From an uncultured Desulfosarcina sp. (GTDB taxonomy: Bacteria > Desulfobacterota > Desulfobacteria > Desulfobacterales > Desulfosarcinaceae): DNA of 64,000 bases. Of the stretch, positions 42,557 to 49,980 are shown one piece after another. The DNA is taken from contig NZ_OY764190.1 of assembly GCF_963668215.1 (NCBI RefSeq), positions 558,001-622,000 of the forward strand, in the 5' to 3' direction. The notes under the pieces were generated by a model. The model had not been told where the DNA came from, did not search any database, and saw nothing but the letters and a program-made list of their open reading frames with translations. How positions within the stretch are numbered: the stretch's first letter is position 1; every line of letters starts with the position of its first letter. The position numbers were made by a program, and so were the translations under genes.

Positions 42557-44653
42557 TTGAATCATGCATCCCCATATGGCCTCGTGAAAAACAAAATCCG
42601 CCCTATCTTTCTGTTCATTCTTTTCTGGCTGCACTGGCAAGCCGCGGCGTCCGCAGCAGACGACCTCATCGTTGTGGGCTTTCATGACAACACCCCGCTG
42701 ATCTTCACCGACACCGACGGCCAGGTGAAGGGCATTGCCGTCGATCTTCTCAGCTATATCGCAGATGAAGAAGGCTGGCAGTTGCGCTATCTTCCCGGCT
42801 CCTACAGCGAGTGCACCCGGCGTCTGGAAGAAAACACCATCGATCTGTTTCCGGGCATGGCCGTCGCAAAGGAGAATGAAAACCGGTTCGTGCTCGGCAA
42901 GGAGACCATCGTTTCCAACTGGGGGCAGTTGTACACCGCTTCGGATGCGGTCTTATCGGACATCCTCGATTTTCAGGATAAGGATGTGGCCGTGGTCACA
43001 TCCGATATCTATTTTCAGTTTTTTGCCACCACTTTGGAAAAATTCGGGATCCATTCCCGGTTCGTCCAGGTGGACTCCTACGGCGAGGTGTTGTCCCTGA
43101 TTCATCATAAGGAAGTGGCCGCCGGCATTGTTCCCCGCCTCTACGGGGCGTACTATGAAAAACGCTTCCGTGTGAGAAGAAGTCCCGTCAGTTTCAGGCA
43201 TACGGAACTGCGGTTTGCCATTTGCAAGGACCAAAACCGAAAAATTCTCGCCACCCTGGACCGCTATTTAAACAAACTGAAAGAAAACCCCAATTCGATT
43301 TTCTACAGCTCCCTCGACCGCTGGACACAAGGCGTTCGGAAAGTGACCCTGCCGCTCTGGCTGCGTCCTTTGTGGGTGTTGAGCGCCATCGCCGGCTTCA
43401 TGGGATTGATTATCCTGGGAAACGTTTTTCTCAGGAGGCAGGTCAAACTTCAAACGGAAGCGCTGAAGGTCACCATCGCAGAAAAAGAGAAGATTGAGAG
43501 CGAACTGTCGGTGGCCAGAGAAATCCAGTCCCAGTTGGTCCCTGCCGAGTTCCCGGCCTTTTCCAACCGGAAGGAGTTCGACATTTATGCCAGTCTGGAA
43601 CCGGCCCGCGAGGTGGGGGGAGATTTTTACGATTGTTTTTTTATCGATGGCAATCATCTGTGCCTGGTGATTGGCGATGTATCCGGCAAGGGGATGCCTG
43701 CGGCCCTGTTCATGGCCATGACCAAAACCATGATCAAATCCGCGGCCCGCTTGCTCGCTGAACCGGAATATATCCTCGCGGACGTCAACCGCGAAATCTC
43801 CAGGAACAATCCTTCGCTCACCTTCGTGACGGTATTTTTGGGCGTCTTGAACCTGAGCAGCGGGGAGTTAACCTACTCCTGTGCCGGGCACAATCCGCCG
43901 CTTTTCATCGGCCGCAAGGGAAACTCGGTGCTGCTCGGCGACGCCCAGTGCCCGGCCATCGGCTTCGACGATACCTTTCAGTACCGCCAGGCCGTGGTAA
44001 AGATGCAGCATGGGGAAAGCCTGCTTCTGTATACCGACGGCGTTACCGAAGCGCAGAACAGCCAGGATCACCTGTTCACCCAGGAATCCCTGATGAACAC
44101 CGTATCGCTGACGGCCGGGTTGTCCCCCAAGCAGCGGGTGGTCGCCATCGTTTCCCGAATCCGTGAATTCACGGGGGAGCGGCCGTTGGATGACGATTTA
44201 ACCCTGCTTTCGCTCACGTACTTCTCGCCGCACCACATCGACTACTCGGGGAAAACGATTGTTCTGCGAAACGATATCCACGAAATGAGCCGGATCATCG
44301 AGGCGATTACCCAGGTTGCCGAATCGGCCGCCTGCCCGCGGGTGGTGGTTCACGACGTCACTCTGGCCATCGAGGAGGTCTTCTCGAATATCGTCTTCTA
44401 CGGATTCGGCGACGACCTCGATCACAACATCACACTGGAACTGTTTATCGAAGACAACGCCTTGATCCTGATTTTGCAGGACGGCGGCATCCCCTTCAAT
44501 CCGCTGAACGTCCAGGCGAACCGGGAAAAACCCCTCGAGGAAAGGGACAAGGGCGGAATGGGAATCATGCTGGCAAAAAACCTGATGGACCGGATAGAAT
44601 ACCGGCGCGATCAGGGAAAAAATATTCTGCGCCTGGAAAAGCGTTTCCGTTGA
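42557..44653 (+). CDS. SBP_bac_3 sensor fused to SpoIIE phosphatase and RsbW-like ATPase
   Basis: 698 residues. An N-terminal hydrophobic leader and a periplasmic type-3 binding domain (~35-260, HDNTPLIFTDTDGQVKGIAVDLL) precede a membrane helix (~268-292). A cytoplasmic RsbU/SpoIIE PP2C-like phosphatase follows (REIQSQLVPAEFP, REVGGDFYDCFFID, GDVSGKGMPAALFMA, YTDGVTEAQN). A C-terminal HATPase_c anti-sigma-type domain has LAIEEVFSNIVFYGFGDD and KGGMGIMLAKNLMD. The adjacent STAS gene would be its target. The start is either TTG 42557 or GTG 42584; neither has a good SD. Confidence 0.88.
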   Translation: MNHASPYGLVKNKIRPIFLFILFWLHWQAAASAADDLIVVGFHDNTPLIFTDTDGQVKGIAVDLLSYIADEEGWQLRYLPGSYSECTRRLEENTIDLFPGMAVAKENENRFVLGKETIVSNWGQLYTASDAVLSDILDFQDKDVAVVTSDIYFQFFATTLEKFGIHSRFVQVDSYGEVLSLIHHKEVAAGIVPRLYGAYYEKRFRVRRSPVSFRHTELRFAICKDQNRKILATLDRYLNKLKENPNSIFYSSLDRWTQGVRKVTLPLWLRPLWVLSAIAGFMGLIILGNVFLRRQVKLQTEALKVTIAEKEKIESELSVAREIQSQLVPAEFPAFSNRKEFDIYASLEPAREVGGDFYDCFFIDGNHLCLVIGDVSGKGMPAALFMAMTKTMIKSAARLLAEPEYILADVNREISRNNPSLTFVTVFLGVLNLSSGELTYSCAGHNPPLFIGRKGNSVLLGDAQCPAIGFDDTFQYRQAVVKMQHGESLLLYTDGVTEAQNSQDHLFTQESLMNTVSLTAGLSPKQRVVAIVSRIREFTGERPLDDDLTLLSLTYFSPHHIDYSGKTIVLRNDIHEMSRIIEAITQVAESAACPRVVVHDVTLAIEEVFSNIVFYGFGDDLDHNITLELFIEDNALILILQDGGIPFNPLNVQANREKPLEERDKGGMGIMLAKNLMDRIEYRRDQGKNILRLEKRFR

Positions 44654-44666
44654 ACAAGGAGAATAA

Positions 44667-45035
44667 ATGAATCTGACAGTTACATCCAAGCAAAAAATGG
44701 ACGGTGTCTATATCGTTTCTCCCTCCGGACGGCTGGACACCAATACGTACACCATTCTGGAAGAACGGGTGGACGTGGTGCTGAAGGAAAAACCGCACAC
44801 CCTGGTCTTCGACATGGAAACGCTGGACTACATCTCCAGTATGGGCGTGCGGGCGATCGCCAAGGCGCAGCGGGCCATGAAGGACTACAACGGGAGAGTC
44901 ATTCTGCTGAACCTGCAGCCCCAGATCCAGAAGGTGTTCGACATTATCAAGGCCCTTCCTTTACAGCAGGTTTTTTCCAATATGTCGGAACTGGATGACT
45001 ACCTCGACCGGATGCAGCGCCGGGTAACCGGATAA
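44667..45035 (+). CDS. STAS-domain anti-sigma factor antagonist
   Basis: 122 residues of the SpoIIAA/RsbV fold: SGRLDTNTYTILEERVD, LVFDMETLDYISSMGVRAI with the phosphorylatable serine in DYISSMG, and a C-terminal helix. In partner switching the dephosphorylated form binds the anti-sigma kinase. The SD (AAGGAG) lies 13 bp after the phosphatase/kinase fusion gene, which could both phosphorylate and dephosphorylate this protein. The downstream effector is not in the window. Confidence 0.92.
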   Translation: MNLTVTSKQKMDGVYIVSPSGRLDTNTYTILEERVDVVLKEKPHTLVFDMETLDYISSMGVRAIAKAQRAMKDYNGRVILLNLQPQIQKVFDIIKALPLQQVFSNMSELDDYLDRMQRRVTG

Positions 45036-45078
45036 ACGAGTCCGGCAATCCATCCTCCCGTCGTGCCAAACTTAGTGC

Positions 45079-45537
45079 TTATCCGTAAATAAAGCCAGCC
45101 TTTCGGTAGGCGATAATAGCTGCTGCCATATGAAGCAGCGCCAAATAGGTATCCGTTAGCTTTTCATAACGGACCAATATCTTCCGGAAGCGATTGAACC
45201 ATGAATGGCTCACTTCAACCACCCAGCGTCTGGCTTTCCATCCAGGGTTTTTCCTTTTTTCCTGGATCTCTTCTCCGCGCCTTTTCACGTGGGGGATGTA
45301 ACACTTGGAAACGATCAGTTCCAATGCCGGTTGGCCGTCGTATCCTTTATCTGCACACAGATTCTGCTCAATGTCTTGAGGACGTTCTATGATGATCTCA
45401 TCCAAAACAAGTTCCAATTGGGATACGTCATGGCGATTGGCTCCGGTCACGACGAGTGACAACGGGACACCACGGCCGTCCACCAACAGATGCCGCTTGG
45501 TCCCTTTTTTTTCCCCTGTCGGTCGGATTCCGACCAA
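45079..45537 (-). CDS. IS5-family transposase, C-terminal frame (OrfB)
   Basis: Carries the remaining catalytic residues: KRHLLVDGRGVPLSLVVTGANRHD, ADKGYDG (second Asp) and the RWVVEVSHSWFNRFRKILVRYEK motif with the Glu. It overlaps OrfA by 110 bp and is +1 to it. A run GGGGAAAAAAAAGGG lies inside the overlap, so a fused 1-step product could arise by ribosomal frameshifting or RNA polymerase slippage. It may also simply be an inactivating frameshift. Confidence 0.88.
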   Translation of the reverse strand: MVGIRPTGEKKGTKRHLLVDGRGVPLSLVVTGANRHDVSQLELVLDEIIIERPQDIEQNLCADKGYDGQPALELIVSKCYIPHVKRRGEEIQEKRKNPGWKARRWVVEVSHSWFNRFRKILVRYEKLTDTYLALLHMAAAIIAYRKAGFIYG

Positions 45538-45916
45538 CCGCTTCTTGCGCCAACGGTGCTTTGACCATGGCTCCGTCTATGCTCTGCCACTTCCAGGCAA
45601 TGCCTTCCATCTCGTCGTATTCGGCAAGACCGGATCGCCAAAGGGCCACGAAGAAGCCTGCACGCATCCAGCGCATGAAGTGGGTGTGAATCGCACTGGG
45701 ACTTCCAAAACGCTCCTTAGGCAAGGCCTTCCATTGACAACCCGTTCGCAAGACATACATGATGGCCTCAAATATCTGGCGCGGAGGCATCGGTTTTCTG
45801 CCGCCACCGGCCTTGCGTTTATACGCTTTTTCAGGATTTCGCTCAGGCTTTGGTATGAGGGGTTCGACCTTTTTCCAAAACGAATCCGAGACCTCCCACG
45901 CCTGGGTCTTTGCCAT
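45428..45916 (-). CDS. IS5-family transposase, N-terminal frame (OrfA)
   Basis: Begins MAKTQAWEVSDSFWKKVEPLIP and carries the N-terminal transposase region with PPRQIFEAIMYVLRTGCQWKALP and the first DDE aspartate in WQSIDGAMVKAPL. It runs out of frame after an A8 tract, where the catalytic remainder continues in OrfB. Its own stop is 110 bp further on. A frame from 46078 is longer than the IS and is rejected. Confidence 0.9.
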   Translation of the reverse strand: MAKTQAWEVSDSFWKKVEPLIPKPERNPEKAYKRKAGGGRKPMPPRQIFEAIMYVLRTGCQWKALPKERFGSPSAIHTHFMRWMRAGFFVALWRSGLAEYDEMEGIAWKWQSIDGAMVKAPLAQEAVGRNPTDRGKKRDQAASVGGRPWCPVVTRRDRSQSP

Positions 45917-46118
45917 AATCCCTCCATGATTATTCGGTTTGTCATGGAGAACATAATAGCAGATTTTGGAAGAAAAACATACTTTATTTACGGATAAGCT
46001 CTTACTCGATGCTTGCGGGAAAGGCGGCCAGGAGCGCGTCTTGACAGGGCAGTATCGGGAGGTTAAAACCGGCTGCACACGTTAAACGGTCATGCGAAAC
46101 GACCAAAGGAGACCTTCC

Positions 46119-46772
46119 ATGGACAATCCCATCCACCATTACTGGGAAATCCGGCTGCAGAAGCTGAAAAAGGCCCTGGAAGCCAACAATTTCGATGTCT
46201 ATATTGCCGACAACAAGGATCTGGCCAAAAAAATCGCCTACAACACGCTGATTCCGGAAATCGCTCCCAGGACCATCTCCTGGGGAGGTTCCATAACCTT
46301 CGTGGGCACACGCCTCTACGAAGCGCTGAAGAACGATCCCCGCTATACCATTTGGGACACCTACGACAAAAGCCTGTCTCCGGAACAGAGCCTGCAACGG
46401 CGAAGGGAGTCCATGCTGGCCGATCTGTTCATCACCGGCACCAACGCGGTCACCGAAAAAGGTCATCTGGTCAACCTGGACATGATCGGAAACCGGGTGG
46501 CAGCCCTGACGTTCGGACCCAAACAGGTGCTCCTTTTCATCGGCCGGAACAAAATCGTCGCCGACCGGCAGGCGGCCTTTGATCGCATTAAAAACTATGC
46601 GGCCCCGGTAAACGTCTTGCGCCTGGAGAAGAAGACCCCGTGCGGAAAAACCGGCGCATGTGAGAATTGCAGCAGCCCGGATCGAATCTGCAATACATGG
46701 ACGATCACCGAAAAATGCTTTCCCAAACACCGGATAAAAGTCGTTCTGATCAATGAAGAGATGGGCTTTTAA
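46119..46772 (+). CDS. LUD-domain (LutC/YkgG-like) protein
   Basis: 217 residues beginning MDNPIHHYWEIRLQKLKKALE, with the LUD core NNFDVYIADNKDLAKKIAYN, ISWGGSITFVG, DLFITGTNAVTEKGHLVNLD and a late GKTGACENCSSPDRICNTW segment with four Cys. LUD proteins often belong to lactate utilisation (LutABC), but no LutA or LutB neighbour is present, so lactate use is not claimed. The Cys cluster may bind metal. SD AAAGGA. It follows the IS directly, so its original promoter context may have been changed. Confidence 0.82.
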   Translation: MDNPIHHYWEIRLQKLKKALEANNFDVYIADNKDLAKKIAYNTLIPEIAPRTISWGGSITFVGTRLYEALKNDPRYTIWDTYDKSLSPEQSLQRRRESMLADLFITGTNAVTEKGHLVNLDMIGNRVAALTFGPKQVLLFIGRNKIVADRQAAFDRIKNYAAPVNVLRLEKKTPCGKTGACENCSSPDRICNTWTITEKCFPKHRIKVVLINEEMGF

Positions 46773-46805
46773 TCGATCCTGTCCAACCCTTTAGGAGAAA
46801 ATCTT

Positions 46806-47099
46806 ATGACCATTCAAGCGGACACCTGGCTTTATGTAGCAATCCAGAAAATCGGCAACAACGATCAGATCGTCGGCCAGACCGATACCGAGAGTAATGT
46901 CACTTTCATCCCCGCGTTTCTCAGCAAGGATGCCGCCCAGCAGGCCATGTTTCATCTGCATCTGGAGAAAAAGGGGAAATACGAACTCCAGGCCATTATT
47001 TACGAGGATCTGGCCGGATATGCAATGGAAGGCGGCTTTCTCATTTTCGTGCTGGATGAAGAGGGCAACGTTTTAGAGCGACTGCCGGCCAGGGCATAA
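46806..47099 (+). CDS. Small unrecognised protein (97 aa)
   Basis: No known family recognised. The sequence (MTIQADTWLYVAIQKIGNNDQIVGQTDTE) is mixed alpha/beta, with an IIYEDLAGYAMEGGFLIFVLDEEGNVLERL end. No Cys cluster or signal peptide. AGGAG sits before the ATG, 34 bp after the LUD gene, so it is probably cotranscribed. Confidence 0.65.
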   Translation: MTIQADTWLYVAIQKIGNNDQIVGQTDTESNVTFIPAFLSKDAAQQAMFHLHLEKKGKYELQAIIYEDLAGYAMEGGFLIFVLDEEGNVLERLPARA

Positions 47100-47111
47100 A
47101 CCATTGCATGA

Positions 47112-47235
47112 GTTCCCACGCGGAGCGTGGGAACCAAAACTAGGAAGACAGATCCTCGCTCCCACGCTCCGCGTGGGAGTGCCGCTCGATCTTCTCCTGA
47201 ACGGGATCCGGGTTCCCACGCGGAGCATGGGAACC
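47112..47235. repeat. Three copies of a GTTCCCACGCGGAGCGTGGGAAC palindromic repeat
   Basis: Copies lie at 47112-47135, 47159-47179 (opposite orientation) and 47212-47235; the third has one changed base. Each forms a short hairpin around a CGCGGAGCG-type core. Such repeats are widespread and mobile in many bacteria. Two copies fall within the C-terminal coding end of mscS. Confidence 0.9.
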
Positions 47236-48354
47236 AGATAAAACAACCTCTGGTTGGTCAGACGGCAGGCTTTCCACATAGATCGACTGGCTGGGAAACG
47301 CAAACCCCGTACCCGCCTCCTCGACGATACGTTTGATTTCATAGGCCAGCTGTTCCTTGATCGCCAGCCATTCCCCCCACTGCGTGGTGCGGGTAAAACA
47401 GTAAACCATGATATCGATGGACGAATCGGAAAACCGGTCGATGCGTACGAAAGTGGCCAGCGCCGGTGACGTGTCGAAGGCATCGCATTCACGGATATAG
47501 GTCTCGATACCGTCCCTGATTCGACGCAATTGATCGACCGTTGTGCGATACTCCACGCCAATCAGCCAATAAATGCGCCGGTGGCTCATCTTGCTGTAGT
47601 TGATCAGCGAATTGTCGGACAGTCTGGCATTGGGCACATACACCGGGGCCTTGTCGAACTGCCGGACCAGGGTGGAACGAAAACCGATATCTTCCACGGT
47701 GCCTTCCACCTCTCCGTCAACCTTGATCCAGTCCCCCGGATTGAAACGCTTCTCGGCGATGATCAAAATCCCGGAAATCAGGTTCTTGAACAGATCCTGG
47801 GCGCCTAAGGCCACGGCAACGCCGAACAATCCCAAACCGGCAATAATCGGTCCGATGCGGATTCCCCAGACTTCAAGCACCGTGGCTACACCAATAAATA
47901 TCAAAGCCACCTTGATGGCTTTGATCATCCAGTCAATCATGGAAGCGGTAAAGTAGCGTTCCAACTGACGCAGGATGGTGGACAGCGGGGTCACCAGGTT
48001 CCTGAACGCCCAGAAAATGACCAGCACAATCAGCGAACGCACCATACGATCGGCAAAAAGCGCCAAGCCACCGGACAAATTCAGATAGTCGACGGCCAAA
48101 TAGAGCCCCACCAGCACAGGAATAAATGCCACGGGCCGTTCGAGCACGGTCAGGGCCTCATCGTCTATACGCGTATCGGTTTTTTGCGCCATCCTACGCA
48201 ACCAACCGATGATGAGCTTGACAAACAGATTGCGCACCAAAAGGGCCAGGACCACGATGCCCAGAGCCACGAAAATGCGTCCCAGGCTGGTTTCGAGCAG
48301 TCCCCGGTTCCACACATCCACCACCAGCAGCCAAAATTGTCTCAACTTCTCCAA
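47140..48354 (-). CDS. Mechanosensitive ion channel, MscS family
   Basis: About 404 residues from a TTG start (a start at 48462 would overlap the previous gene by 104 bp). Hydrophobic helices precede the pore-lining helix and the beta domain (VAVALGAQDLFKNLISGILIIAEKRFNPGDWIKVDG, then GTVEDIGFRSTLVRQFDKAPVYVPN). The MscS fold is complete by about residue 370. The last ~30 residues (GSHAPRGN...SHAERGSED) are encoded by dispersed repeats, so the natural terminus has been replaced. Last gene of the ydb series. Confidence 0.88.
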   Translation of the reverse strand: MEKLRQFWLLVVDVWNRGLLETSLGRIFVALGIVVLALLVRNLFVKLIIGWLRRMAQKTDTRIDDEALTVLERPVAFIPVLVGLYLAVDYLNLSGGLALFADRMVRSLIVLVIFWAFRNLVTPLSTILRQLERYFTASMIDWMIKAIKVALIFIGVATVLEVWGIRIGPIIAGLGLFGVAVALGAQDLFKNLISGILIIAEKRFNPGDWIKVDGEVEGTVEDIGFRSTLVRQFDKAPVYVPNARLSDNSLINYSKMSHRRIYWLIGVEYRTTVDQLRRIRDGIETYIRECDAFDTSPALATFVRIDRFSDSSIDIMVYCFTRTTQWGEWLAIKEQLAYEIKRIVEEAGTGFAFPSQSIYVESLPSDQPEVVLSGSHAPRGNPDPVQEKIERHSHAERGSEDLSS

Positions 48355-48358
48355 TGTG

Positions 48359-49189
48359 CTAGGTCCCCATCGCAATGGATGCCGAATCCATTGCAAAGTT
48401 ATGCGTAACAAAGTCGCGAATGATCGGCAGGACATGATCGCCACGTTCCAGATGCGGGGCATGACCGCAGTCGGTAATCATTCGGACGTTCACACCGTTT
48501 TTCTTGCCATCCCGAATGGCATCGATCTGGGCCGGGCTTCCATACGGATCATCCTCACCCTGGATGGCCATCACCGGCACCCGGATAGTCGGCAGAAATT
48601 CCTCGATGTTCCAGAGCACGAAATCCGGATGCAGCCAGACATCGTTCCACCCCCAGAACGCGCAATCGGTATTTTCGCCGTGATACACGGCAAGACGTGC
48701 CTTGAGATCTTCGCTAAGATAACGTCGGCGGGCTTCTTCAATGGAACGCCGGGTGATCGCTTCGCAGAAAACGTGGGCCGCCAGGGTCACCACACCGGCC
48801 AGACCGGAAGCAGGGCAGCTGCCGGCGTTGATCAGGGCAATCGACCCGCCATCCGAATGGCCGATCAGAACGTGATTGCGGATTTTGCATTGCCGGATGA
48901 CGTCGGGCAGCACCACCTGCCCCTCATGGTGCATGAAATCGATTGGCCGCGGCAACGGGCAGGGATCGGAGCCGCCGTATCCCAGGCGACTGAAAACCAG
49001 GGCCCCGCAGCCGGTCATCGCAACCAGCCGTGCCGGGATATCCCGCCATAGCGCCGCACATCCCAGCCCTTCGTGGAGAAATACGAGGGTGGGGGCGTCC
49101 TCCGGTTCCGGGCCGATCCAGAGCGCCTCCAGGCGCCCGTCGTTTAAATGAATATCGAACCGGCGCGGTGGTTTTATTTTTGATACCAC
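48359..49189 (-). CDS. Alpha/beta hydrolase in the ydb-mscS series
   Basis: About 276 residues. The nucleophile elbow is IGHSDGGSIAL, the oxyanion region is LVFLHEGLGCAALWR and the acid/histidine pair is in AIQGEDDPYGS and DCGHAPHLERG. It is a general hydrolase; the substrate is not clear. The start is uncertain: GTG at 49189 overlaps the end of ydbL by 16 bp, and an ATG at 49213 is in the same frame. Both imply translational coupling. Confidence 0.83.
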   Translation of the reverse strand: MVSKIKPPRRFDIHLNDGRLEALWIGPEPEDAPTLVFLHEGLGCAALWRDIPARLVAMTGCGALVFSRLGYGGSDPCPLPRPIDFMHHEGQVVLPDVIRQCKIRNHVLIGHSDGGSIALINAGSCPASGLAGVVTLAAHVFCEAITRRSIEEARRRYLSEDLKARLAVYHGENTDCAFWGWNDVWLHPDFVLWNIEEFLPTIRVPVMAIQGEDDPYGSPAQIDAIRDGKKNGVNVRMITDCGHAPHLERGDHVLPIIRDFVTHNFAMDSASIAMGT

Positions 49190-49548
49190 TTGCCGCCGGC
49201 ATTCTGAAGCCATTCTCCGGGCTGGGCCTTTTCCGCGATCTGCAGCGCCCGACGCTGGCCGACCACCTTGGCCGAGGTGCCCTGCTGTTTGGCGATGGCC
49301 TGGTACACCTTTCCCCGGTCCTCGTTTTCCGCAGCCACCAGGTCAGGATCCGCCTTCTTGGCGCCGACAAAGGCCAAAAAGCCGTCATTGGTTTCTCCGA
49401 CGATCCCCTTTGCCTTGAGTTGAACGATCTTCGGCAGCCGGCTTTTCATGCGCGCCTTGATATCTCCCGCAAAAACCGGTACCGAGAAGAAAAAAGCCGC
49501 GGCCAGCGCCGTGGCCACAATACTGAACAGATAACCTTTCCGGTTCAT
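49174..49548 (-). CDS. ydbL: YdbL-like periplasmic protein (DUF1318)
   Basis: 124 residues from the ATG at 49548, favoured by an AAAGG 9 nt upstream; an ATG three codons earlier is possible. A signal peptide (LFSIVATALAAAFFFSVPVFA) is followed by the DUF1318 pattern KARMKSRLPKIVQLKAKGIVGETNDGFLAFV and a Gln-Arg-rich end (VVGQRRALQIAEKAQPGEW). In E. coli, YdbL works with the YdbH-YnbE bridge between the two membranes. The same order, ydbH-ynbE-ydbL, is seen here. Confidence 0.88.
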   Translation of the reverse strand: MNRKGYLFSIVATALAAAFFFSVPVFAGDIKARMKSRLPKIVQLKAKGIVGETNDGFLAFVGAKKADPDLVAAENEDRGKVYQAIAKQQGTSAKVVGQRRALQIAEKAQPGEWLQNAGGKWYQK

Positions 49549-49594
49549 GTTTACCATCCTTTCAATCGCCTAAAAAAACCGGTCTTCACCGGCA

Positions 49595-49816
49595 TCATTC
49601 CGACTGTTTGATCTCTTCGGCGGTCTCATCGATATCTCCGAAAAAATCGTCCAGCGCCCGGTCCACTTTCACATTGACATCGATGGTGATGTGGATGGGC
49701 TTGATTTCAACCGGCTTCACTTCCACCTCATGGCGGGTAGCACAAGAGGAGAGGCTCACCACGGCCCACAGGACGGCCACAGCCGGCAGCCAGCGTTTCT
49801 TCAGATTTCTCATCAT
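49595..49816 (-). CDS. ynbE: YnbE-like outer-membrane lipoprotein
   Basis: About 73 residues. Signal peptide with lipobox LSSC at the cleavage site, then a short mature part rich in Val and Ile (VEVKPVEIKPIHITIDVNVKVDRALDDFFGDIDE), typical of YnbE. This strand-like IHITIDVNV stretch is the piece known to extend the YdbH groove at the outer membrane. Two adjacent ATGs (49816, 49813) are possible. It lies between ydbH and ydbL. Confidence 0.87.
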   Translation of the reverse strand: MMRNLKKRWLPAVAVLWAVVSLSSCATRHEVEVKPVEIKPIHITIDVNVKVDRALDDFFGDIDETAEEIKQSE

Positions 49817-49839
49817 CACAAATCTCCTTGGGAATTTCA

Positions 49840-49980
49840 GTATCCGTGCAGAAATAGGCAAATTTGATCGAGATCGAGGCGCACGAAAAATTTTACCGGA
49901 GGCATATGTTTGATATTCCGAGGATTAAATTTTTCGCGCAACAAAGATATCGGGCAAATTGGCCATTTCTGCGCGGATAC
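49840..49980. repeat. 141-bp inverted repeat inserted between ydbH and ynbE
   Basis: The left arm begins GTATCCGTGCAGAAATAGGC; the right arm ends in ...GGCCATTTCTGCGCGGATAC. The ~56-nt arms are imperfect complements, with GAAAAATTTTA/TTAAATTTTTC near the centre. The right end touches the ydbH stop codon. A short similar stretch (GATATCGGGCAAA..GGCCATTTC) is at 34078-34103, suggesting a dispersed family. Confidence 0.78.

Larger units (their letters stand above)
45072..46004. mobile_element. IS5-family insertion sequence with TTA target duplication
   Basis: The element spans 45075-46001 (927 bp). Its ends are GTGCTTATCCGTAAATAAAG and, inverted, GAGCTTATCCGTAAATAAAG: 19 of 20 bp match. TTA at 45072-45074 and 46002-46004 is the direct repeat, typical of the TNA-duplicating IS427/IS1031 branch of IS5. 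Two overlapping transposase frames fill it, on the minus strand. The downstream frame's stop codon lies inside the inverted repeat. Confidence 0.93.

Noticed and set aside
47112..47235. Three palindromic repeats as a short CRISPR array
   Set aside because: Copies differ in orientation and spacing, are themselves palindromic, and no cas genes are present.
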